From contig CM046005.1 in assembly GCA_025175895.1 (NCBI GenBank), positions 64,876,325 to 64,940,324 on the forward strand: 64,000 nucleotides of DNA, given 5' to 3'. A model generated the notes under the pieces. It did not search any database. It had not been told where the DNA came from and was given only the letters and a program-made list of their open reading frames with translations. Shown piece by piece: positions 32,659-44,652 of the stretch; the stretch's first letter is position 1; the number at the start of each line of letters is the position of its first letter. The position numbers and the translations under genes were made by a program. The stretch comes from Wurfbainia villosa. Its lineage: Eukaryota > Streptophyta > Magnoliopsida > Zingiberales > Zingiberaceae.

Positions 32659-33119
32659 TGTCACGCCCGCCCTTTCCCAGGGGTCCAGAGGGGCGGCGCG
32701 TGACGTGACCGTACATACATACATTACAGCGGAAGTCTACACATATCGTACTTCTTACAGCGGAAGACTTTAGACATATTTTTTTTTCTTTTAAACATAA
32801 ACATGCATCGTCATTTCATAGATACTTCTTCTTAACATAGCGCATGCATCATTATTTCATAGGTACTTAGTGCTTAGTTCAAGTCCATAAACAAAATCAT
32901 CTTAGGAAAAACATGCATAAAGAACATAACAGATCTCCTCCACCATGCCACTACCACACGCACTTTGCCCCTCCTGCTGCTCCCTTTAGTTTATCCACCC
33001 TTTACCCTTATCTGCAGTACAAGGGAACATAAACTATAAGCACATAGGCTTAGTAAGATCCTGTCCTACTCACAAAAATCATACAACAACATCAAGCATA
33101 GAGTAGTGACATGATCATA

Positions 33120-33470
33120 TAACACATATAAGCATAACATTCATGTAAACATACCAAACATAAGCAAGCATAACATGTAAACATATATAACATAAGCAAG
33201 CATAACATGTAAACATATGTAACATAAGCAAACATAACATGTAAACATATATAACATAAGCAAACATAACATGTAAACATATATAACATAACAATCATAA
33301 CATGTAAACATACATAACATAAGCAAACGTAACATGTAACATATATAACATAACAATCATAACGTGGAAACATACATAACATAAGCAAACGTAACATGTA
33401 ACATATATAACATATAACATCATAACATGAGCAGACATAACATAACGGTATATGCAGGATGCTCTTCGAA
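33120..33470. repeat. Tandem AACATGTAAACATATATAACATAAGC array
   Basis: About eight imperfect units of 30-36 bp, all variants of CATAACATGTAAACATATA followed by TAACATAAGCAAA. Strongly AT-rich. Confidence 0.8.
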
Positions 33471-33589
33471 AACATATATCATAGGTATTTGAACACAACT
33501 CTCAACATATTGGGCCCGGCATTGTACCACATCATCATCATCATAGTGCACATCCCTAAATAGACCCGAGGCAGCTAATCTCGAACCTA

Positions 33590-33830
33590 CTAGGTTACTA
33601 GGCCCGTACTATGTCCGTCGACCTAGGGGCCATCATCATAACATAGAAGCCCATCCTAGGCCTGATCTTAGTCCGTCGGCCTAGGGCATCTGGGAGCCCA
33701 TCCCGTACTAGGTTCGTACTATGACCGTCGACCTAGAGGCAATCATAACATAGAAGCCCATCCTAGGCCCGATCTAAGTCCGTCGGCCTAGGGCAACTTA
33801 GGAGCCCATCCCTTTGGACCTTGTTAGGTC
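33590..33830. repeat. Direct repeat of about 125 bp with CCGTCGACCTAG/CCGTCGGCCTAGG words
   Basis: Two copies of a block containing CGTACTATG.CCGTCGACC, CATAGAAGCCCATCCTAGG and GTCCGTCGGCCTAGGGCA, starting at about 33603 and 33715. Confidence 0.7.
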
Positions 33831-34319
33831 TCCTGCATGCATGCAGAAAGTAAAATACATACATGCTTCTTATCATAACATATCATATTTCATTTCATAA
33901 ACATATCATATTCCTTATCATGGCATATCATGTTTTTCTTCTTCATATCATAACATACTTCTTCTTCATAACATATCATATGACTTTCATAACATATTTC
34001 TTCTTCATAACATATCATTCACCATAACATATTTCTTCTTCATAACATATCATATTCTTTTCATGCATATCATATTCCTTCTTTATAAAACATCATACAT
34101 TCATACAATTACGAGGTAATAAGCATAACATGATCACAACATCACACACATATAAGCTTGGCATAAGGTATAAACATCATGAACAAGTATACATGGAATG
34201 ACCTAAACTTCATGGAGTTCTATCAAAGTTTTAAACACAAAACAACTTATATATGGTCTAACTAACCACATGTTAGTTCTTTAACACATAAAGCATGGCA
34301 TGGGAGGGCACTTAGGGTT

Positions 34320-35150
34320 TTAATTAAACCTTGGCCGAATGGGTTTAAAGGACATGAGGCTCAACCACTTAACTCTAGGTTAACCAACAACATGTTACCT
34401 TTATCTAACATCAAAAGTCATCATGAACTCAATCAAACATGGCATAGAAACATATTAGGGGTCTTGGCAGAATGGTTCAAAGTCTTAAGGTTCATCCACT
34501 TAAATCTAGGTTAACCAAACAACATGTTGTCTTCATTTACCATCAAAACATAGCATGAACTTATCTATAGCATGGCATAGAACATGTTATCTTCTTTTAA
34601 CATCAAACATGGCATAAACTCATTTAAAACCTAGCATAGAGCATGTTATCTTCATCTAACACCAAAAGTCATTATGAACTCATGCAAAACATAGCATAGA
34701 AGACACCTTAGGGGTCTAGATGGACTTGGCCGAATGGTTCAAAGGGCCTAAAGGTTCATCCACTTAAACCTAGGTTAAACAAACAACATGTTATCTTCAT
34801 TTACCATCAACACATAGCATGGACTTATCTATAACATAGCATAGAACATATTATCTTCTTCTAACATCAAACATGGCATGAACTCATTTAAAACCTAGCA
34901 TAGAACATGTTATCTTCATCTAGCATCAAAACTTAGCCTAAGCTCATCTAAACATGGCATAAAAGAACACACATAGGGGTCTAAAGTGGCTTGGCTGAAT
35001 GGTCCAAGGCTTAGAAGTTCATCCACTTAAATCTAGGTTAACCAAACATCATGTTATCTTCTTTTACTATCAAAACATAGCATGAACTTGGCTATAGCAT
35101 GGCATAAAAGAACATATAGGGGTTTAGAGTGGCTTGGCCGAATGGTTTTA
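34320..35150. repeat. Higher-order repeat of 120-290-bp units
   Basis: The phrases GGCCGAATGGTT, TTCATCCACTTAAA, CTAGGTTAACCAAAC and AACATGTTATCTTC recur in the same order four or five times. Copies are diverged and of unequal length. No coding capacity. Confidence 0.65.
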
Positions 35151-35283
35151 GGGTTTAGAGTAGCTACTCATCTCCGGCGATTTTTCTCTCCTTGCGATTA
35201 GGGTTCCGGCGAAACCTCTGCTCCGGTGAACTCTCCGACGCTCTCTTCCGCAGTGTCTGAGTACCTTCTCCTCATCATCCTCA

Positions 35284-36594
35284 ATGGCGCCAAAGTATAA
35301 CTTTTTACCCCTCTAAAACCCTAATTTTTCATTATAACTCATTATGATCTAATCGTGCATTTGTGTCTTTACATTTCATTTCACTGCATTGCATTCATAT
35401 AGGCGATCCCGTAGAAATGACACGACTGAGGTTGAATCACGATTGTACCAAACCATGTTGGTTATGTACATTGATAGGAATTTCTTTACGCGTTACTGTA
35501 GTGATGTCATAGAAATTTTATCATATTATCAACTCATGAAGATAGCATTATGCACTCATGCCATAAATGATGATCTCCTTAAGGAGTTCTATCAAAATCT
35601 GATGAAAGTTGATGATGGTCTGACATACACCACTCGGGTCGCAAAACGCGACCTAGAGTTCACTCCTGCAATCCTGCAGGAGTTCCTTGAATGTCGGCCA
35701 TCAAATGACACTTTCATATTTTACCCTACCTTCGATGTCCCTCTACCTGAGCCTTTTGATCATATCTCTTTGGACTCCATGCATGAGCATGTCTTTCGCC
35801 ACCCTCGCCCACCAGCTCAGAACTTATTTCCCATCAATGAGCTATCTGCGCCCGACAATGTACTCTACAAAGTCATTGTTGGGTGTTTTCTCCCGATTGT
35901 GACTCGGGGTCTGGCCAAGATTTGGCCTCCCCATCTCTTTCTCCTGTACCCCATGCATCATAGATTAGATATAAACATTGCATTGAACATGTTTCATTGC
36001 ATTGTACATTTCACATCCCATGTACAAGGGAAAATGCATATGTCTTTTGGTCATATCATCACTGCATGGTTAGAGTCTATAGGCATTAACATTAACAGGG
36101 GATCTCTGAGGGCGCTATCTGAAATTTACGACTGTATATCAGTTCGTAACTTCTCATTGGCGAAGCTGCGGATGGGACATGGGCAGATGGAGCTGGTACC
36201 TCGACCTCCGCCCAGGGCACATGGGGAGCCACCTCTAGTGCCTAGAGAGGCTGCAGAGGAATATGAGAATCCAGATGCTGCTGATGAGGAGGACCAGATG
36301 CCAGCAAATGCATCAGCAGCAGGTCCTTCAGATCGGGTTGGACAGCTGGAGGCCAGATTCCAGGACTACCAGCAGACAGTTGACTCTCAGCTATCAGAGC
36401 TTATAGTGGGGCAATCCTCCATGGGCGAGCATCTCAGTCGGATGGAGGAGCGCTACATTCGGATTGAGGAGTCAAAGAGCCGCATTGGCGCGTACGATAT
36501 ACGAGATGATGCGAGCATGGACTTTGGGTCAGCAGCCACCTCCGCCTCCTCCTTCCGCAGAGGACTAGCGCTATTAGGATGTTTAGCGATTTAG
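35284..36594 (+). CDS. Two-exon plant-transposon-type protein with C-terminal coiled coil
   Basis: Exon 1 (35284-35294, MAPK) and exon 2 (35403-36594) join over a 108-bp phase-2 intron with GT/AG borders, giving MAPKRSRRNDTTEVES at the start and about 400 residues in total. The central part (residues 50-260) resembles the 'putative plant transposon protein' family linked to LTR elements: an EFY.NL segment, then a FTP.ILQEFL segment, a hydrophobic LFLLYPMHHRLDIN stretch and a GHIITAWLESIGI end. A Pro/Glu-rich linker (about 270-305) precedes a heptad-like region (315-355). The function of the family is unknown. The frame is intact and GC-richer than its surroundings. An alternative start without splicing is Met at 35389. 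It could belong to K or to N. Confidence 0.65.
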
Positions 36595-38243
36595 GATGTT
36601 TTTTTTTGTTTGAACACTTCATATTTTGGATGTAAAAAACTTGAAGTTTTTAATGAAATATTTTGTTTCTAAAATTATTGGTGTCTGATTGTATTTTTTG
36701 GTTAAAATGTGATTGTTTGTGTAAGCTTACTATGTCATGACATCTAATTCTGTTTTCTCATATATCATGTCATGTTGTTGATTAGGACTTTTGTAGATGT
36801 CATGTTCATTTTTTTTTTAAAAAAAAGGCTTATTGATATATCATGACATCATGATCATTGCCATGCTTTATTATTGTTATCATTTATGTCATGATCATTC
36901 ATGCATTTAACTTGATTAAAATTGAGTTAAGGATAATGGCATGACTTGGAGTCTCATTCATAAGGGAATCAAGTAGGGTTGCCTAGAAAATGCATGAGGC
37001 CATATTAATCCTAACTCCACATCTCACATCTAAATTGACATGTATGTGTGTGTATACACCTTAGATAACATGTGAGATGTTAGGATAATAAGTTAGGTTC
37101 TAGGTGCATAGGTAGTGCATCTAGATGAACTTAACTTATTTCAATCATCACTAAGAATTATGAGGAAAGCTAATATACAAGTTATGTATATTTAGCCAAT
37201 AAATCATGGTTCAAAATAGGTTTTCAAAAACGTTTTAAAATCACTTTAGAAAACCTTGGTGAAGTCTATCTTTTGATAGTCATCATCATTGTAGAAGTTA
37301 ATACAAAGTAGATCAAAAACTTTAAAGTTTTAACAGTTTTTGAATTTTGTACCAATCTCCTATTTTAATGGTTAAAATATTTTTCCAAGATTTTTCACCG
37401 ATTGTATGTGTGATAAGTATTATACGTATCAAATTTCGTGATTTTTTGATATACGTAGAATTACTTATGATTTTCTAAAATTCGATTCTGATAATTGGAA
37501 TTCGAAAATTTGATTATCGATCGCCCTTGGTGATCAGTGATGTCTTGTGGCGATCGATTTAACAGAAGTCGATCACACGTCGATTTAGGGAAAACAAGAT
37601 TTGTTTACCCCTTGTTCAGCTGCGGTTAAGGTCCGTAACCACTCCTAACCCTAGGATATGCTTTGGAAAGCATTATAAAGGATGAAAATCCATTGGATAT
37701 GGATTAGGAGAGGTGTTAGGATATTGCATCAAATTTAAGGTGGGGAGAGTTCATGTTTGAACTTTTAACCTTATTTTTTATGGTTTAGAGTTCCTATTGG
37801 CTTAGGGACTTCCCAAGGACATTGTTGGTGAAATGGTCAAGGGGGAGCAAGCCTTTAGGGGGAGGAATTCATCATGGGATGATGAATGGTATTTTTCCTC
37901 ATGAGGAGGAAAATGGGATTTTGAGAGATCCAATTTGGAAATTGGGAGAGCATATAGGATTGTCTCTCTTGAGTGATATGGGACTTATCACTAGGAAGAT
38001 GGTAGGCATCCTAGGTAGTTTTGGACCAAGGGGGGATTGTAAGATCTCATTGGGACATGAGATATTGAGCTCCTTGGAGAAGACATTTTTGATGTTAGTC
38101 AAAAAGGGGGAGAAAAATGTTTAGGGGAGAATATTTTGGAGAAAGATAAGATTACCAATTTGGAATAATTGGTAAGGGATTTGAGTTAGTGTTCTAACTC
38201 AATGGTTTGTTTGGTTTTTGTCAAACATCTAAAAGGGGGAGAT
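36595..38243 (+). other. Element N: 3' non-coding region with polypurine tracts
   Basis: From about 36725 it matches the L and P 3' regions (TATGTCATGACATCATG words, then the GTGAAGTCTATCTTTTGATA segment). Tracts near 37838, 37855, 38101 and 38229 end with AAAAGGGGGAGAT next to the LTR. 36595-36720 is probably the 3' UTR of the upstream ORF. The frame 37822-38124 lies in purine-rich DNA and I do not accept it as a gene. Confidence 0.7.
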
Positions 38244-39665
38244 TGTTTGTGCAATCGGCCCAGGTCACAATTGACCAGGACTCGAGTTTGACTCGAGTGA
38301 TGTTTTGATGTTCGACAAAAACATATGACAATGTAATTGTCATGGGAAAGTCCAAGTCTTGGGTACTTGGCACGGAAAGTCCAAGTGAGACACTTGGCAT
38401 TTGAGAAAGTCCAAGTCTTTAGTACTTGGCATGGAAAGTCCAACATGGGTTGGAAAGGGAAAGTCCAAGCATGGTCTTGGCATGGAAAGTCCAACATGGG
38501 TTGGCAAGGGGAAGTCCAAGCTTGAGTCTTGGCATTTGAAGTCCAAGGGGTTTGATATTGGCGGCGTAAAGTCCAAGCGGGAGTCTTGGCAGCATAAGTC
38601 CAATGGTTGGCGGCGTAAAGTCCAAGCGGAGTCTTGGAGGCGTAAGTCCAATGTGCCTTGGCGGTGTAGACACCGTTAGCATGACATAGCCGATGGAAGC
38701 ACCTGAAGGCTAGCACAATGGATGAACAAGTCATGGATGACTTGGAGGGATCCGAGCAGCGTGAGGCTGATGGAGGTGGCTAGAAGGCTTAGGTCTAGGC
38801 TAAGGGTGGTTTAGCAAGTATGAGAGCACCATACTTGGGCTAAAACCTCATGTTTGAGGTGTGTCAGTCGACTGGTGTCATGTGGCAGTCGACTGGCGTA
38901 GTCAACTAGGGTTTGACTGCGGGAATAGGACCAGCAATGATCGCCGGGCGGGCAATGACTAATAGGTCTAGCGATGATCGATCTTGTGATCGATCGGTGG
39001 TGCTCGAGAATCGACGCAGAATGGAGTCGAGACTCGACTGGTCGAGTGAAGGCTCCATTAGTCGACTGATGATGGATCCGTTGGACTTATCCAACGTGGA
39101 TCTAGCCGTTGTCTCACGACAACAGTGGCATCAGTCGACTGATGGTCCCGACCAGTCGACTGATCGACTTTTTCCAGCACAGATTGAAGCTTTATAAGGA
39201 GCTCTTGATGGAGAAAAATGCATCCGGTTATTGAGAGCTATTGGGGCGATTTGTTGCTGTAAATCAGGTCTCCAAGTGCAATCAAGCATTCAAGCAAGCA
39301 AAAACAAGTGTTGTAAAGCTTTTTCTTTAATTGTCTTTCATATTTGCATTGTATATTGCTTGTATTTCGTTCTTGTTGTTGTAAGATCATTTGTACGAGG
39401 TTTCTCCACCTTTGACTTGTGTCGAGAAGGTGTTATTGTGATTAGTAGTGCGTGTTTGCATTGCTAGGGCTTTTAGAGCCCAATCCGTGGAGTAGGAACC
39501 GTTCGGTTCCGAACCACGTTAAATACTTGTGTATTTGTGTTTTGTCTATTTCGTATTGCTTCATTATTATTCCGTTGCACGCTAACGAAATTTATAGACG
39601 AACGCGAAATGAATTCCATCACACGACGCTATTCACCCCCCTCTAGCGGCCTCAAATCACTTACA
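38244..39665 (+). repeat. Element N: 3' LTR (1,422 bp)
   Basis: It starts TGTTTGTGCAATCGG after the polypurine tract and ends CACTTACA. It contains a hairpin array (38345-38660), palindromes at 38866-39170 with a disturbed stretch at about 38930-39010, TTTATAAGG near 39191 as the likely TATA, and GCTATTCACCCCCCTCTAGCG near the end. Confidence 0.9.
38345..38660. repeat. Tandem GTCCAAG...CTTGGC hairpin array (N 3' LTR)
   Basis: About eleven units. The first seven match those left in the truncated 5' LTR; the last four change to AGTCCAAGCGG...GGCGGCGTAA. Adjacent arms are complementary (CCAAG/CTTGG). Confidence 0.8.
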
Positions 39666-40512
39666 TATAGCATTTAATTTTTCTTCTTGGCCTTCTCCTA
39701 TCATGAGACTTGTTAAATTTAAAGTTTTTCAATGCACATCTCACCTTTCTTACTATGTAGGCCTCTTCATTGCTATTCATTGATGATGAAGAGGATGATT
39801 CATCGGATGAGGAAGTTGCAATATACTTTTTCTTCTTCCCTTTGTTGGCTACCAAAGCTAATCCTCTTGATGGCTTGATTGACTCTTCTATTATACCTTC
39901 AAGCCTAGTTTCATGTAACTCCATAGTTGAAAAGAATTCTTCTAGAGTACTTACCTCTATATTCTTGGAAATGTAAAACGAATTCACCATGGAGCTCCAC
40001 TTAGATGATCAAGGAAATGCATCTATCGCCTTCATTATCATATCCCGATTTGATAGCTTCTCTCCTACACTTGTTAAGTCATTAATAATTTCTTTAAAAC
40101 GTGAATGTAAAGATAATACCTTCTCCCCTTTATCGAGTTTGATGTTGTTCAATTGAGAACTGAGGAGATCCCTTCTTGCTAATTTGGCTTCCGAGGTGTC
40201 TTCATGAAGCTCCACTAGCTTCTCCCACATCTCCTTGGCACTAGCACAGTCCCCAATTCAGTTGATTTCTTGTTGAGGGAGCACGTTGTATAGATGATGC
40301 TTGGCCTTTGAGTTCGTAAGGTGCTCCTCTTGTTGCTTCTTGGTCCATCTCGACTTTTCTATCAACTTACCCTCATCATCCCTAGGCATCTCGAAACCGA
40401 CATCCATAATAAGCATTATATCAAAGTCAGTTTCAAAAAATACTTCCATTCTCTTCTTCCACCAAGAGAAATCACCCTCGAACTTGGGTGGATGACTGTT
40501 AGAGCCGGCCAT
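39666..40512 (-). pseudogene. Element J: gag N-terminal part
   Basis: It starts MAGSNSHPPKFEGDFSWWKKRMEVFF at 40512 and runs through the UBN2-like domain to the first Cys of the zinc knuckle, where N is inserted. Two in-frame TGA codons (near 40257 and 40008) stand where the D gag has Arg at the matching sites, consistent with CGA-to-TGA change by deamination of methylated CpG. Otherwise it is close to D gag. Confidence 0.85.
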
Positions 40513-40604
40513 CTTGTCGTGCTTGTTCTTGTTGGAATTAGAGTGTCTTCTTCTTCACCTTCTAGCGATGCTCTCACGGCGGTCAAACCTTGAAGAGCGG
40601 CCTT

Positions 40605-40618
40605 GGCTCTGATACCAA
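40605..40618 (-). promoter_or_regulatory. Primer binding site of element J
   Basis: The minus strand reads TTGGTATCAGAGCC next to the LTR start at 40620, a near-perfect tRNA-iMet complement. Confidence 0.85.
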
Positions 40619-40619
40619 T

Positions 40620-42017
40620 TGTTGGAGGATCGGTGGTCGGCTAGAGGGGGGTGAATAGCCCAATTTGTAGACGATGGCATTCGTTCGTATCTTGATTGTC
40701 TAAGTAAAGTTAGCGCAGCTGAAATATAGAGCTAAATAAAACAATTAAGACAAAACACAAGAAAAAAAAAGATGTAAACTCGAACACACGAATGTAACGT
40801 GGTTCACAACCCTTGCCGCTAATCCACGATCGATTTGTTCAGGTGAATCACCCCTCAATCTAATCCATTAGATCTCTCCTTTTGCCCAAGCAAGGTGGAG
40901 GTAACCCTTCTTACAACAAACACTCCTTCTTACAATAAGATTGAAATAAAAGCAAGGAGAAGGAGTAGGAATCATGTGGAGCACTTTAGGGGATATTTGC
41001 GAGCATGAACATTAACCTCCCTAAAGCCCACACTCTCTCTTTTTATAGAGAGGGGCAAAATCTTCCCGTTGGGCATGTGGTAGTCAACTGTCGCATCCCA
41101 GCAGTCGACTGCCGCCCTTGCAACGACTCTTGATGTTGTATGAATCATGGGTGTCATCACCCAACGGTCGCCTGGGCAGCCGCCTGGGCAGCCGACTGGT
41201 GATCTCACCGGTTCGACTGATCGCCCCATAGCCGACTGATCAATCGGCTACGAAGCGTTCTGTACCCCCGCAACTTTCGGCAGTCGATTGCCACCTTTAG
41301 CAGTCGACCGATGATCGGGCCGAGTAATTCAGCCGAACACCAATCGAACTGAATTCGACTTGGACTAGTTCGACTGCCAATACTTGGCAGTCGACTGATG
41401 TTGGGTAAACCTTAAACAAATGGCTTGTTTGAGCATCCGACGATCGGGTAAAACCTCAACCCACTCGGTTGAGCATTCGACACTCCCATTCGTCGGGTAA
41501 AATCTCAAACTAATATTTGAGCGTCCGACTTAACCACACATCGGGTAAAACCTCAAATCCTAATTTGAGCATCCGACACTTGACTTAGCCATTCGGCCAA
41601 GTTCACCTATGAGATACCATTTACAAATCGCTCATTCTCTCATCTCCCTTAAAGTCCCTCGCCGAAGCTCTCTTCCTCCGACCATGTCCCTCGGATGCAC
41701 CAAGCACATGGCTTCGCAATGTCATCCTTCGTGTCTCGCCCTGAAGTCTGCTTCCTTGGTTTCACTTCAATGCTTCTCGTCCAGCGGTCCCTCGGATGCA
41801 CCAAGCGCACGACTTCCGCAATGTCATCCTTCACCGACTCAAAGACCCGAGCCATGAGATGGTGAACCCACTAATGCTTTCGTCAAGCCAACACATGTGT
41901 GAATTACTAAGTCCTGTACGACTTTAACACACATATCAAATCACATAAACATCCTAACTTAAACCTTTGCCACACACATCAAAACCTTAAACCATACTTG
42001 GGTTGATTGCTCTAACA
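40620..42017 (-). repeat. Element J: 5' LTR, full-length X-family LTR (1,398 bp)
   Basis: On the plus strand TGTTGGAGGATCGG to GCTCTAACA. It is the best reference for the X family (E, F and the J 3' LTR). TTTTTATAG sits in a CTCTCT/AGAGAG stem near 41033-41052. Palindromes and decayed versions are at 41085-41400. Frames at 41609-41857 are LTR sequence. Confidence 0.9.
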
Positions 42018-42919
42018 TCAACTTTATCCATGGTGATCGCTATCAAAAGATAGACTTCACTAACGTTTTCTAAACTGTTTTTAAAATGTTTTTGAAAGTC
42101 TATTTTGAACCATGGTCTATGGGCTAGACGTACATGACTTGTATATTAGCTTTCTTCATGATTCATCCATGTATACTATAAGTTTGATTCATCTAAATGC
42201 AATAACTATGCACCTTAAATTTAACTCATTTTTCTAACATCTCACATGTGTCTAGGGTGTATCAATATATGCATATGTCAATTTAATGTGAGATGTGAGT
42301 TTTAGTTCTTAGAGTTTCATCCATTTTTTTAGGCAACTCTATTTGATTTCTTTATACATGGGACTTCAAATCATGTCTTTGTTCTTAAATCAATTTTAAT
42401 TAATCTTAAATGCATGAATGATGGTTATGACATATAAGATAGCATAATTAAGTAGTGTCAATGATACATGATGTCATGACATAAAGGTATATCCTAAGTA
42501 TAAGCATGACAATAAATAAACATTATCATGACATTTTATATGATTAAATGAAGTATGATATCATGACATGATACATGACAAATAAAAAGTAAAGGCATAA
42601 GAATACCTAAATTTTAATATTAATTGTCATTTATTAGAATTAAGCCCAATTTGTCATAATACCAAATCTCCTAATTGTGCTAAAAATCCAAAATGACACA
42701 CTAAGACTCTAAAACCTAATTGTGCCAATTTTGATTGATTTTCCATACTTCTCAAATTCTATTGGTACATCCTAAAAACTTTTAGGATGTGGATTCAAAC
42801 TTATTTCCAAGGTATCACATAACCTTGAAAATGTCCTAAAGTGTCAACTTTCCTATGGTTAGGTTAACTACCTTACCATTTCAAGTTGATACATCCTAAC
42901 CCATTTAGCGTGAGAGAAT
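42018..42919 (-). other. Element P: 3' non-coding piece right of J
   Basis: The reverse complement matches the start of the N and L 3' regions (GTGTCAAC...CTAACCATAG...GTTGACACTTTAGGA near 50270-50310; TCATGACATGATA words). No gene. Confidence 0.7.
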
Positions 42920-44583
42920 CACGCTCCTAGAAACCCAATACCTATTGGAGCTCCTTGAGTTCACAAGTTACTCACTAGGGATAACTTCCCTTAGTACCTT
43001 CTTAATGACCATCTTAGGCTTGGAAGTCTTGGTCATTTAGGCCTTGTCAAGGTTAACCTTAGGGGTAACTCCTCTTGTAACCTTCTTAGTGACCTTCCTA
43101 GGTCTTTGAAATCTTAGTCACTAAACACACATTATGGTCAACTCTAGGGATGACCTCCCTTGTGACCTTGACTTTCCTAGACTTATGGATGGTTCCATAG
43201 TCAAATGGAACAATATGGTAGGTCTCCTTGGGCTTGGGTTTGTGACCCAAACCTTTCTTGCCCCTAGATGGTTCTTGCCTCCTATACCCTAATTTTTTAC
43301 CATTAGACTTATTAATCATATTTTTCATCTTCTTAAGGGTATTCTCCATTTTCTCGAGCTTTGACCTCAAATCTTGGTTCTCTAACTCTAATTGCCTAAT
43401 TTTTTAATTTTCATTTATTCTTTGGACATTACCTTTTCTTCTATGTATATGTCTATCCTTCTTAGAGTTAATGCCTAGATTATCCTCTATCTTCCTAATG
43501 GTTTTCTTAGGTAGAATAGTTCTAGGGGTAATTGTTCTAGACTTGTCCTTAACCCTAATATCACAAGATTTAGCACCTAAGCAATAAATTCTATTCCTAG
43601 CATGCTTTTGTTCATGGGCAATAGTAATAAAATTATTTCTAGCATGCTTCTTATCATTACGTAAAGTATGAGCATTATATAAATTTACCTTAGGGTTTGC
43701 CTTAGCTCCCGCTACATATGATGCTCTTTTTTTCCCTTGGTTTGCTTCCTTCCCCTAGGGCATTGGCTTCTATAGTGTGTTGGTTTCATTTGAAGCAAAT
43801 AATATGCTCCTTGGTCTTAATTGTTGGGGCTCCGTCCTCCTTGGTCTTTGGCACCACTTGTGCCATTTTTTCGACCCACTTTGGACACTTACTTTTATAG
43901 TGTCCATTTTCCCTACACTCAAAACACATGATATGATTTTTGTTCTTATTAATTGTGCTTGAGTTACCTAAGTCAGTAAGAGAATTTTGGTCTTGCTCTT
44001 CTTCTCTTCCGGAGGTAGATGGTTCTTCTTGCTCTTCCTCCGATATGGAAGGTCTCTCCTTCCTCTCAATCCTAGAGGTGGAGACTTCCATAATTTCCTC
44101 TTCCTCGGATGTTGATGACCTTTCAACCTCCGATTCCTCAAGCTCTTGAGATGATGTGCTTTCTTCTTGAGCTTGAGAGGATGAGCAACCCTCTTCCTCC
44201 TTTGATTTATCCTTATCATCTTGGACCGGTGAGGGTTCTTCATGGAACTTGGCTAGCTTACTCCATAGTTCCTTAGTATCCTTAAACTCACCTAACTTGT
44301 CCAAGATATCATTAGGTAACACATTAACCAATATACTCGTTACCTTATTATTTATGTTGAAATATCGGATTTGCTCCTTGCTCTACTTCTTCTTCTTGAG
44401 TATTCTCCCCTTTTCATCTTTTGGACCATCGAATTCTACTATGACACTAATCCAATTGTCATAATCACACATAAGAAAATACATCATTCTATCTTTCCAT
44501 TGATTGAAATTTTTGATTCCATAGTCTTCATAGGATGGTGGTGTGTTGATGTCATGTTCCAATTTAAGACTTGGTTCCTCCAT
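42920..44583 (-). pseudogene. Element P: gag with two zinc knuckles, broken
   Basis: Pieces in order: 44383-44583 (N-terminus, MEEPSLKLEHDINTPPS...), 43786-44331 (acidic Ser/Glu-rich middle, then CCHC knuckle CFECRENGHYKSKC and the start of a second one) and 43098-43370 (Lys-rich, GKKGLGHKPK). The tail near 42930 is RYW..RSV then stop. It is related to L gag (48641-50239), sharing the GTI..(S/F)RK(V/I)K segment. Stops and frameshifts separate the parts. No protease follows the tail. Confidence 0.8.
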
Positions 44584-44636
44584 CTTCCTTCTTCCCTCTA
44601 GCGTGCTTTCTTGGTTGTTAAGCTTGAAGGGATCCC

Positions 44637-44652
44637 TCGCTCTGATACCACT
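44637..44652 (-). promoter_or_regulatory. Primer binding site of element P
   Basis: The minus strand reads GTGGTATCAGAGCG, the tRNA-iMet complement, directly next to the LTR at 44653. Confidence 0.85.

Larger units (their letters stand above)
32659..35283 (+). mobile_element. Block K: unclassified LTR-like sequence starting TGTCACGCCC
   Basis: The start TGTCACGCCCGCCC resembles the LTR start of many plant Ty3/gypsy elements, so K is probably the left end of such an element inside the N LTR. No second LTR, primer site or right border is found, and the superfamily remains uncertain. The block is built largely of local tandem repeats (33120-33470, 33590-33830, 34320-35150). The Cys/Tyr-rich frames at 33092-33498 are repeat products. 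Confidence 0.5.
32388..39665 (+). mobile_element. Element N: LTR element with a foreign block in place of gag-pol
   Basis: A partial 5' LTR (32388-32658), an unrelated block K with a two-exon ORF (32659-36720), the usual 3' non-coding region with polypurine tracts, and a full 3' LTR (38244-39665). The TSD TATAG is perfect (32383-32387 and 39666-39670), and J gag resumes on the right. The two LTR copies differ at only about 7 of 270 comparable bases by eye, so it is one of the younger insertions. The primer site and gag are missing. Confidence 0.85.
29637..42017 (-). mobile_element. Element J: gag-only element with X-family LTRs, split by N
   Basis: 5' LTR 40620-42017, primer site, gag (40512 to 39666, then 32387 to 31551), 3' non-coding region, truncated 3' LTR 29637-30703. 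The TSD TCAAC is perfect (29632-29636 and 42018-42022). Element N interrupts gag at a TATAG duplication. No pol sequence lies between gag and the 3' region. Confidence 0.88.

Noticed and set aside
33092..33498. Cys/Tyr-rich frames resembling a small membrane or secreted protein
   Set aside because: All three are translations of the same AT-rich tandem repeat, with no start context and no conservation beyond the repeat.
35284..36594. Envelope-like ORF of a Sirevirus
   Set aside because: Position before the 3' region fits, but there is no signal peptide or clear transmembrane pair, and similarity is to the plant transposon protein family; left as unknown function.
37822..38124. 100-residue plus-strand frame in the N 3' region
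   Set aside because: Consists of purine-rich tracts including polypurine tracts; the equivalent frame is absent in L.
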